Assembly: GCF_003265705.1 (NCBI RefSeq)
Contig: NW_020312966.1
Coordinates: 24,165,550 to 24,229,549, forward strand
DNA length: 64,000 bases
DNA from: Callorhinus ursinus
Taxonomy: Eukaryota > Chordata > Mammalia > Carnivora > Otariidae
Direction of reading: 5' to 3'
In this document: one piece after another, positions 1-10,705 of the stretch
How positions within the stretch are numbered: position 1 is the stretch's first letter
Layout of the letters: each line of letters starts with the position of its first letter
The notes under the pieces: generated by a model
What the model was told of the DNA's origin: nothing
Databases searched by the model: none
Seen by the model: only the letters and a program-made list of their open reading frames with translations
Translations under genes and position numbers: made by a program

Positions 1-1103
1 AATAAAATGAGTAACAGTGACGAAATGAATGGCCAAAAGCTCTAGTGTGAATCGAATACAAGAGGGCAAAAGTTTTACTGGAGAATTCACCCTAGAATCT
101 ATAGGGCAGGAGAAAACACCCCTTTCCTCTATCCTCTTAGGTCTTTAACTAGGACCTGTGAATTCAACTGACACAAGACAGGTTAACAGGAGAAAGGGCA
201 TAGAAATTGTATTAATATTTCTATATGCAGAGAGGCTTCGTGGAAAAGAAGTCGAAATCCCAGAGAAGTGGTTGACTCGGTCTATATATTATTTTAATGA
301 AGAGCAAGAAGCTGTGGATCAGTGATTAGACAAAGGAAAAGGAGAGGGTCTGGGCTCCTAGAGGTGGTAAAGTTGGGGGAGGAGGCCAGGATGTGAGTGA
401 TCAATAAGGGCTGTTTAATAATGTCTGTTTGCACGCTCATCTGTCTCCAGTGATAAAAGTGGTCTTCAGTGATGAAGAGTCCTTCTTCTTGCCCCGGTGG
501 GAGAGAGCAGACCTTTGCAAAGGGGACTGCCTGCCCTGCTTTTAGGCAGGAAGGGAGAGGGCAGAGAGTTCTCCGTGTCTTCTGTTTCTCAATTGCCGTC
601 AGCTAAAAATAATCCTAATGCCAATGTGGCATATTTTTGGGTGGCCTATTCTGAGCCTCTTCAAATCTGTACTAGAATAGAAAGACCAGGGCTCAGGAAG
701 CTCAGTGTGCACAGCTAGGCAGTCAGTGAGGGGGAATTAAAGGGCTGTAGGTTACAGGGAGTAGTTCGACTAACTCGGAAGATGGGAGTCTGGAACGACA
801 ACCAAAGGACCTTGCTTTTTCAGGGACTGAGGCAAACAGCTCTGATAACCAGATTTGGGGTAGAGAACAAAAGTAAGGTGAGCCAGTATGAGCCAACTCT
901 TTCGTTGCTAAGACTGTTTGTGACAACCTGGGCTAAGTGTAACAACAGAACCTCATCAAGTCAAAGGCGTGGGAACTTGGCAAAGCTTTTATACTACCCT
1001 AAACAGTTGGTACCCACTTTGTGCTATCCCCAGGGGTTCAAATTTCAAAGACATGTGAATCCTCATCCTTGCTTTGAGGAACTTTACTCACCGGCTCCTG
1101 TGG
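1..1103. other. Unassigned sequence
   Basis: No repeat family, RNA gene or exon is recognised here. The longest open frame (782-1234, plus strand, 150 codons) shows no domain, signal peptide or low-complexity pattern typical of a gene, and a frame of this length is expected by chance. Confidence 0.5.
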
Positions 1104-1130
1104 TCATTCATTCATTCATTCAGTCAGTCA
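1104..1130. repeat. Short CATT/CAGT simple repeat
   Basis: About four TCAT units run into CAGTCAGTCA. Such CATTCATT runs often mark the end of an L2 element in minus orientation, but the flank is too diverged to claim one. Confidence 0.6.
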
Positions 1131-2149
1131 TTTATCCATCTAGCCATTTGAAAAATAATCATAAATGTCTAGTGTATTTCAGGTCCAGTGGGAAACATTT
1201 AAGTAAATGTGTAGGTGTGCATGTATTGTGCTGAACATATAAATACCAACATGTGGCATGAAAATTTAGAATGATCAACTTTTTATTTATTAATTTTAAG
1301 CATTTTTTGCAAGCCTTGCTCTTTTGAAAAAGGAACTTCCATCTGTGAAGTGCTTAAAGGAGGAAGCCATACTAGTGGGAAAATGTCATCATCCAATATG
1401 GGTTTTCATTCCAATAGTGGATGAGCTTCACAATCCCTTCTCTGTCCCCACTTCTGGAGAATTTCCCAGTCCCTCTAGAAAGTGTTTCTGATTTTCAGAT
1501 ACAAACACTTCAGAGCAGGGAAAAGAATCTGAAATAACTAGGGGTAAAGTGTCCAGAAACAGAAAGAAGAACCAAATAGGAGAGAGGAATTGAAACCAAG
1601 GAATGGTTGGAATCAAGAAAGAAAAAGAAGGTAAAAAAAAAAAAAAAACCCCACAAAGCCAGAAATAATCTTCTCTTTGGGTACCTTGGCCTGTAAAAAT
1701 GCACTTAAAATGTGTCTAATGGCAGAATGCCATGACCAAGGAGCTGAGACTCAAGGAACACGGTTTTTAATGACATTCTTGTTTTCAGGTTGCCGAGAGG
1801 AGATCCCACCTTGTGGGATGACAGCGCAGAGGCTCTGGAAGCCTTCCTGAAGGCATTCCCCAGTTTTAGGTGTATCTCTCAGTTGAAGGAATACATTTGT
1901 GGCAGGTGCTGGGGAAGGATGCAGAACAGGCTGACCAAAGCCCTGGATGGTTCTCTCCAGTAGGACTGAAAACAATGAAGATAATTGCCCAGTGAATGCA
2001 TCTGCTCACTCTGCTCTGGAAGGAGGGAGAAGAGCCCAGCAAAAATGGTCTCTATGGCAAGACTCACGCTGGGTATGGTTTGTAAGAAATAGCCCTGGGC
2101 TAAGGGTCTGACTGCTGGGAGTGGTGAACCCGCAACTAGTGACTTTATA
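1131..2149. other. Unassigned sequence
   Basis: No recognisable element or gene. It contains a 16-A run near 1634-1649 with no SINE or L1 body next to it. Confidence 0.45.
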
Positions 2150-2300
2150 AAATGGCATAAAAGGCACTGGTTCTGGGATTTGACAGAACTGAATTTTGAT
2201 CCTGGCTTCGCTACGCCAGCACTTTGATGGAAGTTATTGAATATGACTCTGCAAAATAATAATCTGAGTTCAGCCCTCTCTCCTCAAGCTGCCCCAAACT
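2150..2300 (+). mobile_element. MIR-like SINE fragment, heavily diverged
   Basis: It has the word order of a MIR core: 'ctggttctgggatttgacag', 'ttttgatcctggcttcgc', then a weak 'gttattgaa...ctctg'. This is the typical MIR description of a tRNA-derived head followed by the CORE. The match is from memory and weak. Confidence 0.4.
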
Positions 2301-3130
2301 AAAACACAATCTTTATCAATACTTCATCTATACTATACAAACACAACTATACAAACAATACCTTGTATAATACTATACAAGCACAACTTCAAGGCTCAGT
2401 CGCTAGCCTGTACCTTCTGTCTCAACCAGAATGTAATTCCAAAGCCTCTCCAGTATAGAAACCCTATGACTCCGCTGATAATAACATATACCTCCTACGG
2501 TTTTGATGACGTGAATCGAGACAGGAATCCTTCTCTGTGGCTCTATAACCCACTTTCAAATAGTTACCAGGGATCACTGTGCAGTGTGCCCCTCTTCCCC
2601 CCTTCTAACCTCAGGACCACCTTCTTGGCACGGGAGCTGTAGGAAGGTGCAGAAGCGGTCAAGAAAGGAAACTCAGAGGGCAGAGAGAACCAGTCCTTCC
2701 TGACTTTGGGAAATTTAGGGGAGGTTTTAGGGGGAGTTACAATGCTCCTTCCTAGACTGTGACTCTAGACCCAAAAGGGCATTTCCTTCCACCAAAAGGA
2801 GGCCAGATGAGAAAGTGTGACTTTCTGAACTTTGAAAGCAAGACATACCTCTCCCCATCCTAAATCTTATCATGGGAGATTGCTCGGTGGTACATGAACC
2901 ACTGGGTGCCAACCCAAGGGACAGTATGCAGTACTGTTATTTAAAACATAGATGACAGTAAATGACCGGGACTCAATCCTTTGGCAAATCACAGGTTTTC
3001 CAGCCATTTTCAAAGAACGGAAAGAGGATCTCATTGAGTTGTTAATGATAGATGAATAAGCATGATTTTTGGTGGTAAGTCATTATTACATCTTTGGCAT
3101 ATGATTGAGAAAAAGCTGGGAGAATCAGTT
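2301..3130. other. Unassigned sequence
   Basis: No element or gene is recognised. It holds a small internal duplication of 'actatacaa' motifs around 2327-2385 and otherwise ordinary unique-looking DNA. Confidence 0.45.
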
Positions 3131-3440
3131 GGGATATCAGAGAAGATGGTGGAGTAAGAATCTTCAGAAACCATCTCTTCTGCAAAAGCAAAAGGGAACA
3201 CTGGAAAAAATGGTGATTTGTGCTATCCCCACCTCTTCTTCCCCAGCTCCGTGGTAGCCTTGAAAACCAAGAGCCTGCAACCACAGTGCAAATAGACTGG
3301 CAGTCATTGGAATGGTTGGAGAATGCAGTTGGAGTTTCAAGACCCCAATCCCAGAAATGCCATGATTTGATCTGTTTGTTGGTTTCCTGGAAGATCCCAT
3401 TGGCAAGGCTGTCTTTATTTAACCTGACTCAGAGTTATTC
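3131..3440 (+). mobile_element. Possible 5' UTR fragment of an old L1
   Basis: The segment 'gaagatggtggagtaagaat' at 3142-3161 resembles the conserved start of mammalian L1 5' UTRs (a GATGGCGGAGTA motif, with G to T here). It is followed by text of the kind 'cttcagaaaccatctcttc', which also fits. No ORF1 or ORF2 follows, so only the 5' portion would be present. Inference from one motif and its surroundings. Confidence 0.4.
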
Positions 3441-3892
3441 AATCTGGACCTGCTTGTCAAAAACAGAGGCAACTGGTAATCTCTGAATCTGCCTAAGCCC
3501 AGTGGTAAAAGCCCTAAGGAGGTGGGAGAATCTGATTGAGTCATGGGAAAATGATACATACACATGCACATTTTTTTTCTGGCAGAGAGTTGTGATAGAA
3601 TGATCGAAAAAGACTTTCAGGTATAAAAATACATTATATTGTAAGACGGGAAATTGTCCCACTTTTGGGCCAGAGTAAACCTTCATGGAGTGATGGAATC
3701 AGCATCACCTTCTGGGATGTATCCAGCATTTCTAATAAAATATACTATCAATTTTCTAATAGATTTTAATGAAATAAGAGTCCGTCTGAAATATTGATTG
3801 ATCCTATCTGCCTAACTTACAGTCTTAGAGTGAGCCTAATGATCTCATCTAGAAATTCCTAGAAAACAGAGTCTAATACATTAATGATCATC
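3441..3892. other. Unassigned sequence
   Basis: AT-rich, no element or gene recognised. Confidence 0.4.
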
Positions 3893-3910
3893 TAAATATC
3901 ATTTCTTTCT

Positions 3911-4112
3911 TTTTTAAAAGATTTTATTTATTTATTTATTAGAGAGCGAGAGAGAGAGAGAGAGAGAAACAGCATGAGAGGGGAAAGAGTCAGAGGGAGA
4001 AGCAGGCTCCCCACTGAGCCGGGAGCCTGATGCGGGGCTCGATCCCAGGACTCCGGGATCATGACCTGAGCCGAAGGCAGTCGCTTAACCAACTGAGCCA
4101 CCCAGGCGCCCC
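3911..4112 (-). mobile_element. Carnivore tRNA-Lys SINE
   Basis: Read on the minus strand it starts GGGGCGCCTGGGTGGCTCAG, continues with the 'ggttaagcgactgccttcgg' body and ends in a GA/CT-rich stretch and an AATAAA-type tail. A 17-bp imperfect TSD (two differences) flanks it: 'taaatatcatttctttc' at 3893-3909 and 'taaataccgtttctttc' at 4114-4130. Confidence 0.95.
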
Positions 4113-4376
4113 TTAAATACCGTTTCTTTCCCCTATTAAATGTCTTACTAGTTACCAAATAGTTTCAGTGGCTCTCCCAGGGGTGTTTCTCTTGTGACAA
4201 GTATAAAATGAAATGTTACAATTTATCTGAGAAGTTGCCTTAACAATTAGGATAAAATTCCATTGGGGTGGGGGTCACCGAATAGAAATACAAATTCAGC
4301 AAGAAAAAGAAAAAAATGTAAAACATTTCCAAATCTCAAAGAATAGGATCATTTATTTTTTTTATGTGGATGATGG

Positions 4377-4436
4377 AGATATATATATGTACGTGTGTGT
4401 ATATATATATATTTACTTATTTATTTATATTATATA
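4377..4436. repeat. AT/GT microsatellite
   Basis: Runs of ATATAT, GTGTGT and ATTTATTT follow each other in AT-rich sequence. No mobile-element body adjoins it. Confidence 0.8.
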
Positions 4437-5174
4437 TCCTTTGTAACTTTTAAAACTTATGACAAAAAATTTTAGATATGCAAGGGTATATGGTTTTCCA
4501 AAATTTACTTTGGGTTTCAAAAACCTAGACAGTTAAAGACCATTGCTGCAGACCCCCCGTTAAGCAGGGCAGGAACACGGCAGGCCTTGTAGGCCAGGGA
4601 TCAGGAGCAGGGGACCCTGGAAAAGCATATGGCAGCCGGGGGCCCACGATGGCTGGGCATCGCAGAGGGAAGGCCTGGTAGCTCCATCCCTTTGCAAGTA
4701 CTAGTTCTGCGGGTTGTGACCCGTTTATCTCTTGACCTGTTATTCTTCTCCTCAAAATTTCTTCTTTGTGGGGATGGCAATAAAAAAGGATTTAAAAATG
4801 ATTATGTTCTGATTTGGGCCAAATGTGTTTGAAAACTCTTCCCACCATGGCTTCTTTTTGATATGTGTATGTCTACGAGACTTTGATTTTACAGAGCACA
4901 GAAAAATAATTTGGGTCAAAAGATCTTTCAGTGACTACACCCCCCCCCCCAAAAAAAAACAACAACAAAGAGGAAAGAAGGTAGTGTTAGCCATCCATCC
5001 ATCACAGCCACTAACGAATGGGAGAGCCCCGGTGCTCCGGCCAACTGTTCCCTCCCGGGGAATGCCAAGGGGGCTGGATAAATCGAAAGCAAAGCTCCTG
5101 GCTGGGTTTGCCAACACTGTTGCAGAACAAACTCGGAAAAACTCATTGGGAGAGAAGCTAGTAACTCAAGAGAC
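4437..5174. other. Unassigned sequence
   Basis: No gene or known repeat. A homopolymer pair of about 12 C then 9 A lies at 4940-4960. Confidence 0.45.
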
Positions 5175-5184
5175 GAGGGTTTGG

Positions 5185-5381
5185 GGCACCCGGATGGTTC
5201 AGTTGGTTAAGTGTCTGCCTTCAGCTCAGGTTATGATCTCAGGGTCTGGGATCAAATCCCGGGTAGGGCTCCCTGCTCAGCAGGAAGCCTGCTTCTCCCT
5301 CTCCCTCTGCCCCTCCCCCCCCCAGGTCTCACTTGCTCTTCCAAATAAATAAATAAAATCCTAAAAAAACAAACAAACAAT
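5185..5381 (+). mobile_element. Carnivore tRNA-Lys SINE
   Basis: The head 'gggcacccggatggttcagt' is a diverged form of the family start. It has the A-box-like and B-box-like segments, a C-rich middle and a tail 'aaataaataaataaaatcct' ending in (CAAA)n. TSD 'gagggtttgg' at 5175-5184 and 5382-5391. Several changes in the head suggest an older insertion. Confidence 0.93.
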
Positions 5382-5391
5382 GAGGGTTTGG

Positions 5392-6696
5392 AAAAAAGAA
5401 TGGGAGAGATTAATCTCAGATGCGAGCAGCTGAGGGTGTTGGCTGGCTCAAGCCTTCATAACCAGCTTCTCTGCTGGCAAGAGGACACCGAGAGTCTTAC
5501 AGGGAGAGGGGGTGTGTGTGTCTATGTGTGTGCATGTGTGCGGGGGGGGGCGTATGTGCAAGAGAGAAGGGCACAGAGTGCGTAGTCACGGCTGGGGATC
5601 TGTATGTGTTCAGTGCACCATCATGGGCAGGGAAGGGGACATGTGGGGTGTGGTCTTCTAGGCACTTCGTTGGCCTCAGGGCATTCATTCCTGGGCTGGC
5701 TCTGGTGGCTGGGATGTTCCAGTCACTGCAAAACACCTTCATCAATGCCTCAAGAAGGTGTGATAAAAAATAAGCACAATGGATTTTAGTTGGAGCATGA
5801 GTTAAGAGTCTTCTCTGTTTCTGGTTTTCACCGTTGGGGTGTAGTAGGGTTGAGCAAGAGGATTTGCTAACAGAAGGAGAGAGAAAGAAGAAGCATGAGG
5901 GAAGGGCAGAATATTTTACTTTTGGAAGGAAAATACGTCCAGACTGCATCTCTTTTTTGCGGGGAGGGGTGTTTATTGTTTGCTTTGTTTGTGCTTTAAG
6001 GTTCCATGGGAGACTATCCAGAGACACTCATGGATTTGAAATTTCAGCCCTCCAAGAAGTTCAGAAAATCGGCTCTGGGTGTCCTGTGTCCAGGGCAGAG
6101 ACGAGCCCTGAACAAGCCCTTAAGATGCCGAAAGTCTTCCTCCCCAGGTTCCCAGCCCACCTTGGATGAGCTTCCAGCCTGCTTTGTGTGGCAGGAGGAA
6201 GACCTCCATGCACAGAGTCTATTTAGAGGGACCAAATGGAGAATTCTAGACTAAGAAATTCCCACTCCTCCTTTGCTTCCTGGTACTCTCCTTCCTCCTT
6301 CCGTGTTTTGTTTTGAAGTATAAATCGCAATAAAGAGGGCCAGTGAAAACAAAGACCTAGAGTAAAAAAAAAAAAAAAAAAGGATAACGCCCTGTGTTCT
6401 CTGCACTGAATTAGGGCCCAATCCTGCGCCGGAGGCCCTGGATGGAGTAAAATGCCATCTTTCCCTGCCTCTGGCTCTCCCCAGTATGCCCCACCTAGCG
6501 TTAACCCAGCAGCGGTACGTGAGCTTCCACCGCTGCATAAGCGAACAGCCCAAACCCTCCACCAAGCTGGTGGGGGAAGAGGATGATCCAACTCTGATTC
6601 TCCGCCGTTCCATGTGACCTGTGAACCTGGGTGAAGAAAAGAACTACCTTTTTTTTCTCTTGCAAGAGAAGACTAGCTGGAGGAGAGGGGAAGGAG
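5392..6696. other. Unassigned sequence with small simple repeats
   Basis: Contains a GTGT-rich tract at 5510-5540 ending in nine G, and an A-run at about 6364-6380 without a recognisable element before it. A minus-strand open frame at 5497-6027 (176 codons) crosses the GT tract and shows no domain. No gene is called. Confidence 0.45.
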
Positions 6697-6702
6697 GGGA
6701 AA

Positions 6703-6801
6703 GGGAAGGAAGGAAGGAAGGAAGGAAGGAAGGAAGGAAGGAAGGAAGGAAGGAAGGAAGGAAGGAGGGAGGGAGGGAGGGAGGGAGGAAGGAAGGAAGG
6801 A
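6703..6801 (+). repeat. GGAA microsatellite with GGGA core interruption
   Basis: About 15 tandem GGAA units (6703-6765), then about 6 GGGA units, then about 4 more GGAA units. GGAA is the ETS-family core motif. The tract creates long Lys/Glu/Gly/Arg pseudo-frames on the plus strand and Pro/Ser/Phe/Leu ones on the minus strand, which are not genes. It lies about 40 bp upstream of a CpG-enriched block. Confidence 0.97.
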
Positions 6802-6840
6802 AAAAGAGAAGAGAGAGGAAGGAAAAACCAAGAAGGGGCT

Positions 6841-7560
6841 GCCTTGATTCCAAACGCAAGGGCCCGGCAGGTGCCAAAACGCGGGCGGGGAGGCGCTCAG
6901 CCTCCTCTCTCCAGTGATTGTGCCGGGGAGCTGGGACTTATTAATCAGTCTGCATACTTCAAAAAAAAAAAAAATTCCCCCTTTAAGTGTGAGCTCAGGT
7001 TGCCCGTGGAGAAGCTTTGTTATCAGCAGTGGGTCTTGACTTTGAGACCCGGGGTTGCCCTCCCCTCTGTTCCCTCTGGTGCCTGCGCTCTGATCTCTGT
7101 CAGCTGAGAGCGTGAAAACAATTGTTTCGTCTCCTCACCCTGCGTCAGGCCCTCCGCCTTACCTCCTCAAAGCCAGACCTTTCTTTTCCTTTGCTAGAAC
7201 TCAACCTGGTGCAGGAGCTCACGGTGGAGGGCCGCCCATCCTCTCTGAGACCGCAAGCCCAGCGGAACCGGGGAACCGCGACTTATAAACAAGGGTGTAG
7301 ACCAGAGAGTGTGCTGGGGCCCGGGGAGGAGGGGGACGAAGCAAGAAGGAAAACACCCTGCAGCTCGAGGTGGAGATGAGCGGAAAGCAGCCAAGCCTCC
7401 AAAAAACACGCAGCACAAGACCAAAACTCAAACCTCATGAAACTGTCCTGAGGCTGAAGGCTTTCAAAGTTGTTTCTACCGCGGATTTGAGGGACTTGTC
7501 TCATTTTCCCAGGCACGCGCGTCGTCAACCCTAATCCCCACAGGTCCAGCATTAGGGTGT
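6841..7560. promoter_or_regulatory. CpG-enriched unassigned block, possible orphan CpG island
   Basis: By hand count this 720-bp block has about 32 CpG dinucleotides, far above the surrounding unassigned sequence. It includes 'gcgggcgggg' (GC-box-like, 6881-6890), 'aaccgggg/aaccgcg' and 'cacgcgcgtcgtc' (7514-7526). A TATAAA lies at 7284-7289. No mobile element or exon is recognised inside. A promoter or enhancer role is inference; the CpG density is direct observation. Confidence 0.45.
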
Positions 7561-8018
7561 AGGGTGCAGGGGGAGTGCGGGGCTGTGCCTCCGCCTGGAA
7601 GGGTCTCAGTGTTTCTCAGGCTGCCTCGAGGGTCACGTTTTGTGGAATGTTTGGCTCTGGCCGGTGGGGGGCTTCTCAGCTCTGCCTATAAATAAACAAG
7701 CAAATTTGGAGGAAAAGGGGCAGGGGGCAGTGAAGGTGAGTGCGTGGGCCTCTTCCAGGGGGGACTTGCCAGAAGCCAAAGGCACTATAACGGGCAATTT
7801 CCCATCTTCCATCATGGAAACCCATGGTGGTGATAGGGCAGGAGTTTCACTAACCCCCTGAGCTGAAGGGCCCTCAGACATCAGAAGCCGGGTAGCAAGA
7901 ATTCAGGAGGGCAGGATTTCCCCCTTTTCCCTCAGGTTAAGCTCTGAGGTGCACGGGCCCACCCCACAGAAGGGGCGGCTGCTGGAGATAGGTCAGAATG
8001 ATAGATGAGTTTCTTTTT
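7561..8018. other. Unassigned sequence
   Basis: GC-moderate, no repeat or gene recognised. Confidence 0.4.
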
Positions 8019-8300
8019 GGGGCACCTCGGTGGCTCAGTCGGTTAAGGGACTGCTTTCGGCTCAGGTCATGATGCTGGAGTCCCTGGATCGAGTCCCGCA
8101 TCGAGTCCCGCATCGAGTCCCGCATCGAGTCCCGCATCGAGTCCCGCATCGAGTCCCGCATCGAATCCCGCATCGAATCCCGCATCGGGCTCCCTGCTCG
8201 GCAGGGAGTCTGCTTCTCCCTCTGACCCTCTTCCTGCTTGTGCTTTGTATCTCTCATTCTCTCTCTCTCAAATAAATAAATAAAATCTTAAAAAAAAAAA
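8019..8300 (+). mobile_element. Carnivore tRNA-Lys SINE with internal tandem expansion
   Basis: Head 'ggggcacctcggtggctcag', A-box-like 'tggctcagtcgg' at 8031-8042, then the body up to 'ctggatcgagtcccgcat'. At that point the normal sequence is interrupted by a 12-bp tandem array (8089-8184) before resuming with 'cgggctccctgctcggcagg', the CT-rich segment and the AATAAATAAATAAAATCTT tail. The copy is about 80 bp longer than its relatives for this reason. No clear TSD was found, because both flanks are T- or A-rich. Confidence 0.95.
8089..8184 (+). repeat. Eight 12-bp tandem units inside the SINE B-box region
   Basis: Unit TCGAGTCCCGCA repeated eight times without spacing. Units 1-6 (8089-8160) are identical and units 7-8 carry TCGAATCCCGCA. 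Each unit holds the TCGANTCC core of the Pol III B box. The ordinary SINE has a single unit followed by TCGGGCTCC, whose shared TCG could have seeded slippage. Confidence 0.98.
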
Positions 8301-10033
8301 CCTTTAAAAAAAAAAAGGAAGTCAGTGTGACTGTCCTCCCTTTTCTGATGGGGAGGTTAAGGGCCCAGAAACTAAGTGAAGAGGCAGCCATGTGGCTGAG
8401 TCGCTGGGGCAAGCCAAATCCTTTGCAAGAGCAGCTGAGCCAACATTGTGAAAACTCGCGCCAGGGAGGTTCTTCTATGGATGACTGAAGAGCGCCATAT
8501 ACATGAAAGAAAATGTATCCACGTTAAAAAAAAAAAAAAAAAAAAGCCCCAACATTCAGCTATCTAATGGGCAAAGGGAACGGGACTGGGTGAGGAGGGT
8601 TTGCCCCGCTGCGGCTGATCTCTCAAATCTCTTATTTTCTGTGAATGCGGCCGTTTCCCAGAACATTGTCCAGGCATACAACTCGAAGCTGCAGGATCTA
8701 GGTCATATTTTATGATTTTTTCAGCCAGCCTGATCTACTCCACGTTGAGCTCTGTTTGAAGTTTCAGGTCTGATGGGAACCAGCACTTCCACAGACATTT
8801 TCTAAATGAGTGAGTAACTGAGTCCCTGTGATTTCTCAACTCCTCAGTGATCAGAGGCTGCAGAAGGTTCATATCAGCTCAGAAGTAGGAGAATGTAACC
8901 CAAGAGAACTGTGGGTGGTCCTGGGGCGTCAGGAGCTTGGGAGCACCCTTTTGCACCTATAATGAGATTTATCCCACCTCCCACTTTGGGGGGAAGGCCA
9001 TTAGCACCCAGGGCCTGCCAGTGGTTTTCAGGTGTGGAAGGATTTGTGTCATCTCCAGACCCCAGGCCCTGGAGAGAGGGGGACAAGTAGATATTTTCTC
9101 ATGTAAATCAATCATCTAATCCATGAGATTTACAATTGAATAGGTGTCCAGACAAGATGTTATCTGCCAACTACTGGGGGGGGGCTTCAAATTTTATTGA
9201 CATAGATAAGACTTTCATCAAAGAATCCCCTTGAAAGCTGTTTAGTAAGGAATTCCAAAGCAAGGTGTTTATAACAATAATAAATGTTTCTCCATCACTT
9301 TGTTGCAGGCTTCCACTCCTAGTTCTTTTTCCCTAGTTTCTCTCCTCTTTTTAATGCACTAAAAGAAAACAACATAAAAGACTCTTAAGAGAAACATTTA
9401 AAAGGGGGATAAGGGATATTTCACGGGAGGGGACATTAGGAAGATTGGATGAGAAAAAGAAGTTCAGACCTGGCTCCTTGGATGATTTTCACTGAGCCCA
9501 AGTACAAAGAACACAGTCAGCTTTAGTAGTAATGTTTAGTTCCCTTTTCTGTATACTCACTGGAATAAGATGGTGTATGGGAACGGAACTTGTGGTAAAG
9601 AAAACCTTGCCACAGAAGGACTCCACCCTTGCTTACCTTCCTCTGGAGCCAGTATCAGTATGTAGTGAATGGTAAACGTGGGGCTTCCTGTGTTCTGCAG
9701 TGTGCATTGCTACACCACTATCTCCAGTGGAATGAACCAGAAGGCAAAATTTATGGCTCTTTTGAAATGTGATGAAGCAACATACAATTCAGAAATAGGG
9801 TGGTCACCTTTTCTGTATTATGTTGTACTCTTTTGCACAACATGTAAGAATACAACATGAGAAACCTATGAAAGGAGGAAATAGAACAACTGAGGTTGTT
9901 GGCTAGGGAGGCTCTGTAAGGTAAAGGCAGAATACTAAATACCCCACCTAGCCAGCATCCTCTCATGGCTATTATTCCTGTCTCCAAGCCTCTACTACTC
10001 TCCCCTCTTCCATTATTCTGTCCCATCATTCTT
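8301..10033. other. Unassigned sequence
   Basis: Starts with a second A-run after the SINE tail and includes a 21-A run near 8526-8545 and a nine-G run near 9176-9184. No gene or known repeat body is recognised in the remainder. Confidence 0.45.
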
Positions 10034-10632
10034 CCATCCATCCACCCACCCACCCATCCACCCACCCACCCATCCATCCATCCACCCACCCATCTAGTCA
10101 TCCATCCATCCACCCATCCACCAATCCATCCATCCATCCACCCACCCATCCATCCACTCATCCAACAATCCATCCATCCATCCACCCACCCACCCATCCA
10201 TCCACCCACCCATCTAGTCACCCATCCATCCATCCATCCATCCATCCATCCATCCACCCACCCATNNNNNNNNNNNNNNNNNNNNNNNNNNNNNNNNNNN
10301 NNNNNNNNNNNNNNNNNNNNNNNNNNNNNNNNNNNNNNNNNNNNNNNNNNNNNNNNNNNNNNNNNCCATCCATCCATCCATCCAACCTTTCATCCATCCA
10401 CCACCCATCCATCCATCCAACCACCCACCCATCCATCCATCCATCCACCCACCCATCCATCCATCCACCCACCCATCTAGTCATCCATCCATCCACCCAT
10501 CCACCAATCCATCCATCCACCCACCCATCCATCCACTCATCCAACAATCCATCCATCCATCCACCCACCCACCCATCCATCCACCCATCTAGTCACCATC
10601 CATCCATCCATCCATCCACCCATCCATCCACC
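10034..10632 (+). repeat. CCAT/CCAC satellite (VNTR) with higher-order structure
   Basis: A tetranucleotide array of CCAT and CCAC units with rare markers (CTAGTCA, CCAATCC, CAACAATCC, CACTCATCC) that make longer units recognisable. It is broken by a run of N. A block of about 145 bp with the same order of markers is present left (10082-10230) and right (10465-10606) of the gap. Periodic Pro/Ser/His/Ile frames on the plus strand and Trp/Met/Asp/Gly frames on the minus strand are translation artefacts of the repeat. Confidence 0.97.
10266..10365. other. Assembly gap of exactly 100 N
   Basis: One hundred consecutive N inside the CCAT array. A round 100 is the usual placeholder for a gap of unknown size, so the true array length is not known. 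Confidence 0.99.
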
Positions 10633-10705
10633 ATTTATTGGGCATCATGATATTCTAGCTGCTGAGAATACAGACATCAGTGCCAAGCCAGTAAAGGTTA
10701 AACCA
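10633..10705 (-). mobile_element. L2 end fragment adjoining the satellite
   Basis: 'catttattgggcatcatgat' followed by 'gctgctgagaatacagacat' matches the terminal L2 sequence in minus orientation (usually CATTCATTCAACAAATATTTATTGAGCACC... then a 'ctggggatacag' motif). The CCAT satellite occupies the place where the L2 CATTCATT terminus should be. Confidence 0.6.

Noticed and set aside
782..1234. 150-codon plus-strand frame
   Set aside because: No domain, no conserved-looking motif; it crosses a CATT simple repeat. Chance frame.
5497..6027. 176-codon minus-strand frame
   Set aside because: The end of the frame is a His/Thr/Pro-type translation of a GT repeat; nothing else is recognisable.
6621..7107. 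Plus-strand frames rich in Gly, Arg, Lys and Glu
   Set aside because: Direct translations of the GGAA/GGGA microsatellite.
8031..8100. Functional tRNA-Lys gene
   Set aside because: The A-box and B-box-like motifs belong to the SINE head; no cloverleaf with an anticodon arm of a real tRNA can be drawn.
7937..8275. Frames with repeated MRDS or HRVP units
   Set aside because: They are the 12-bp array within a SINE (four codons per unit), not a protein repeat gene.
9751..10580. Long frames with WMDG or HPSI/HPPT repeats, one 208 codons
   Set aside because: They translate the CCAT satellite and pass through a run of N.
10034..10632. CRISPR-like alternation of repeats and markers
   Set aside because: No fixed repeat with unique spacers; a tetranucleotide satellite in a mammalian genome.
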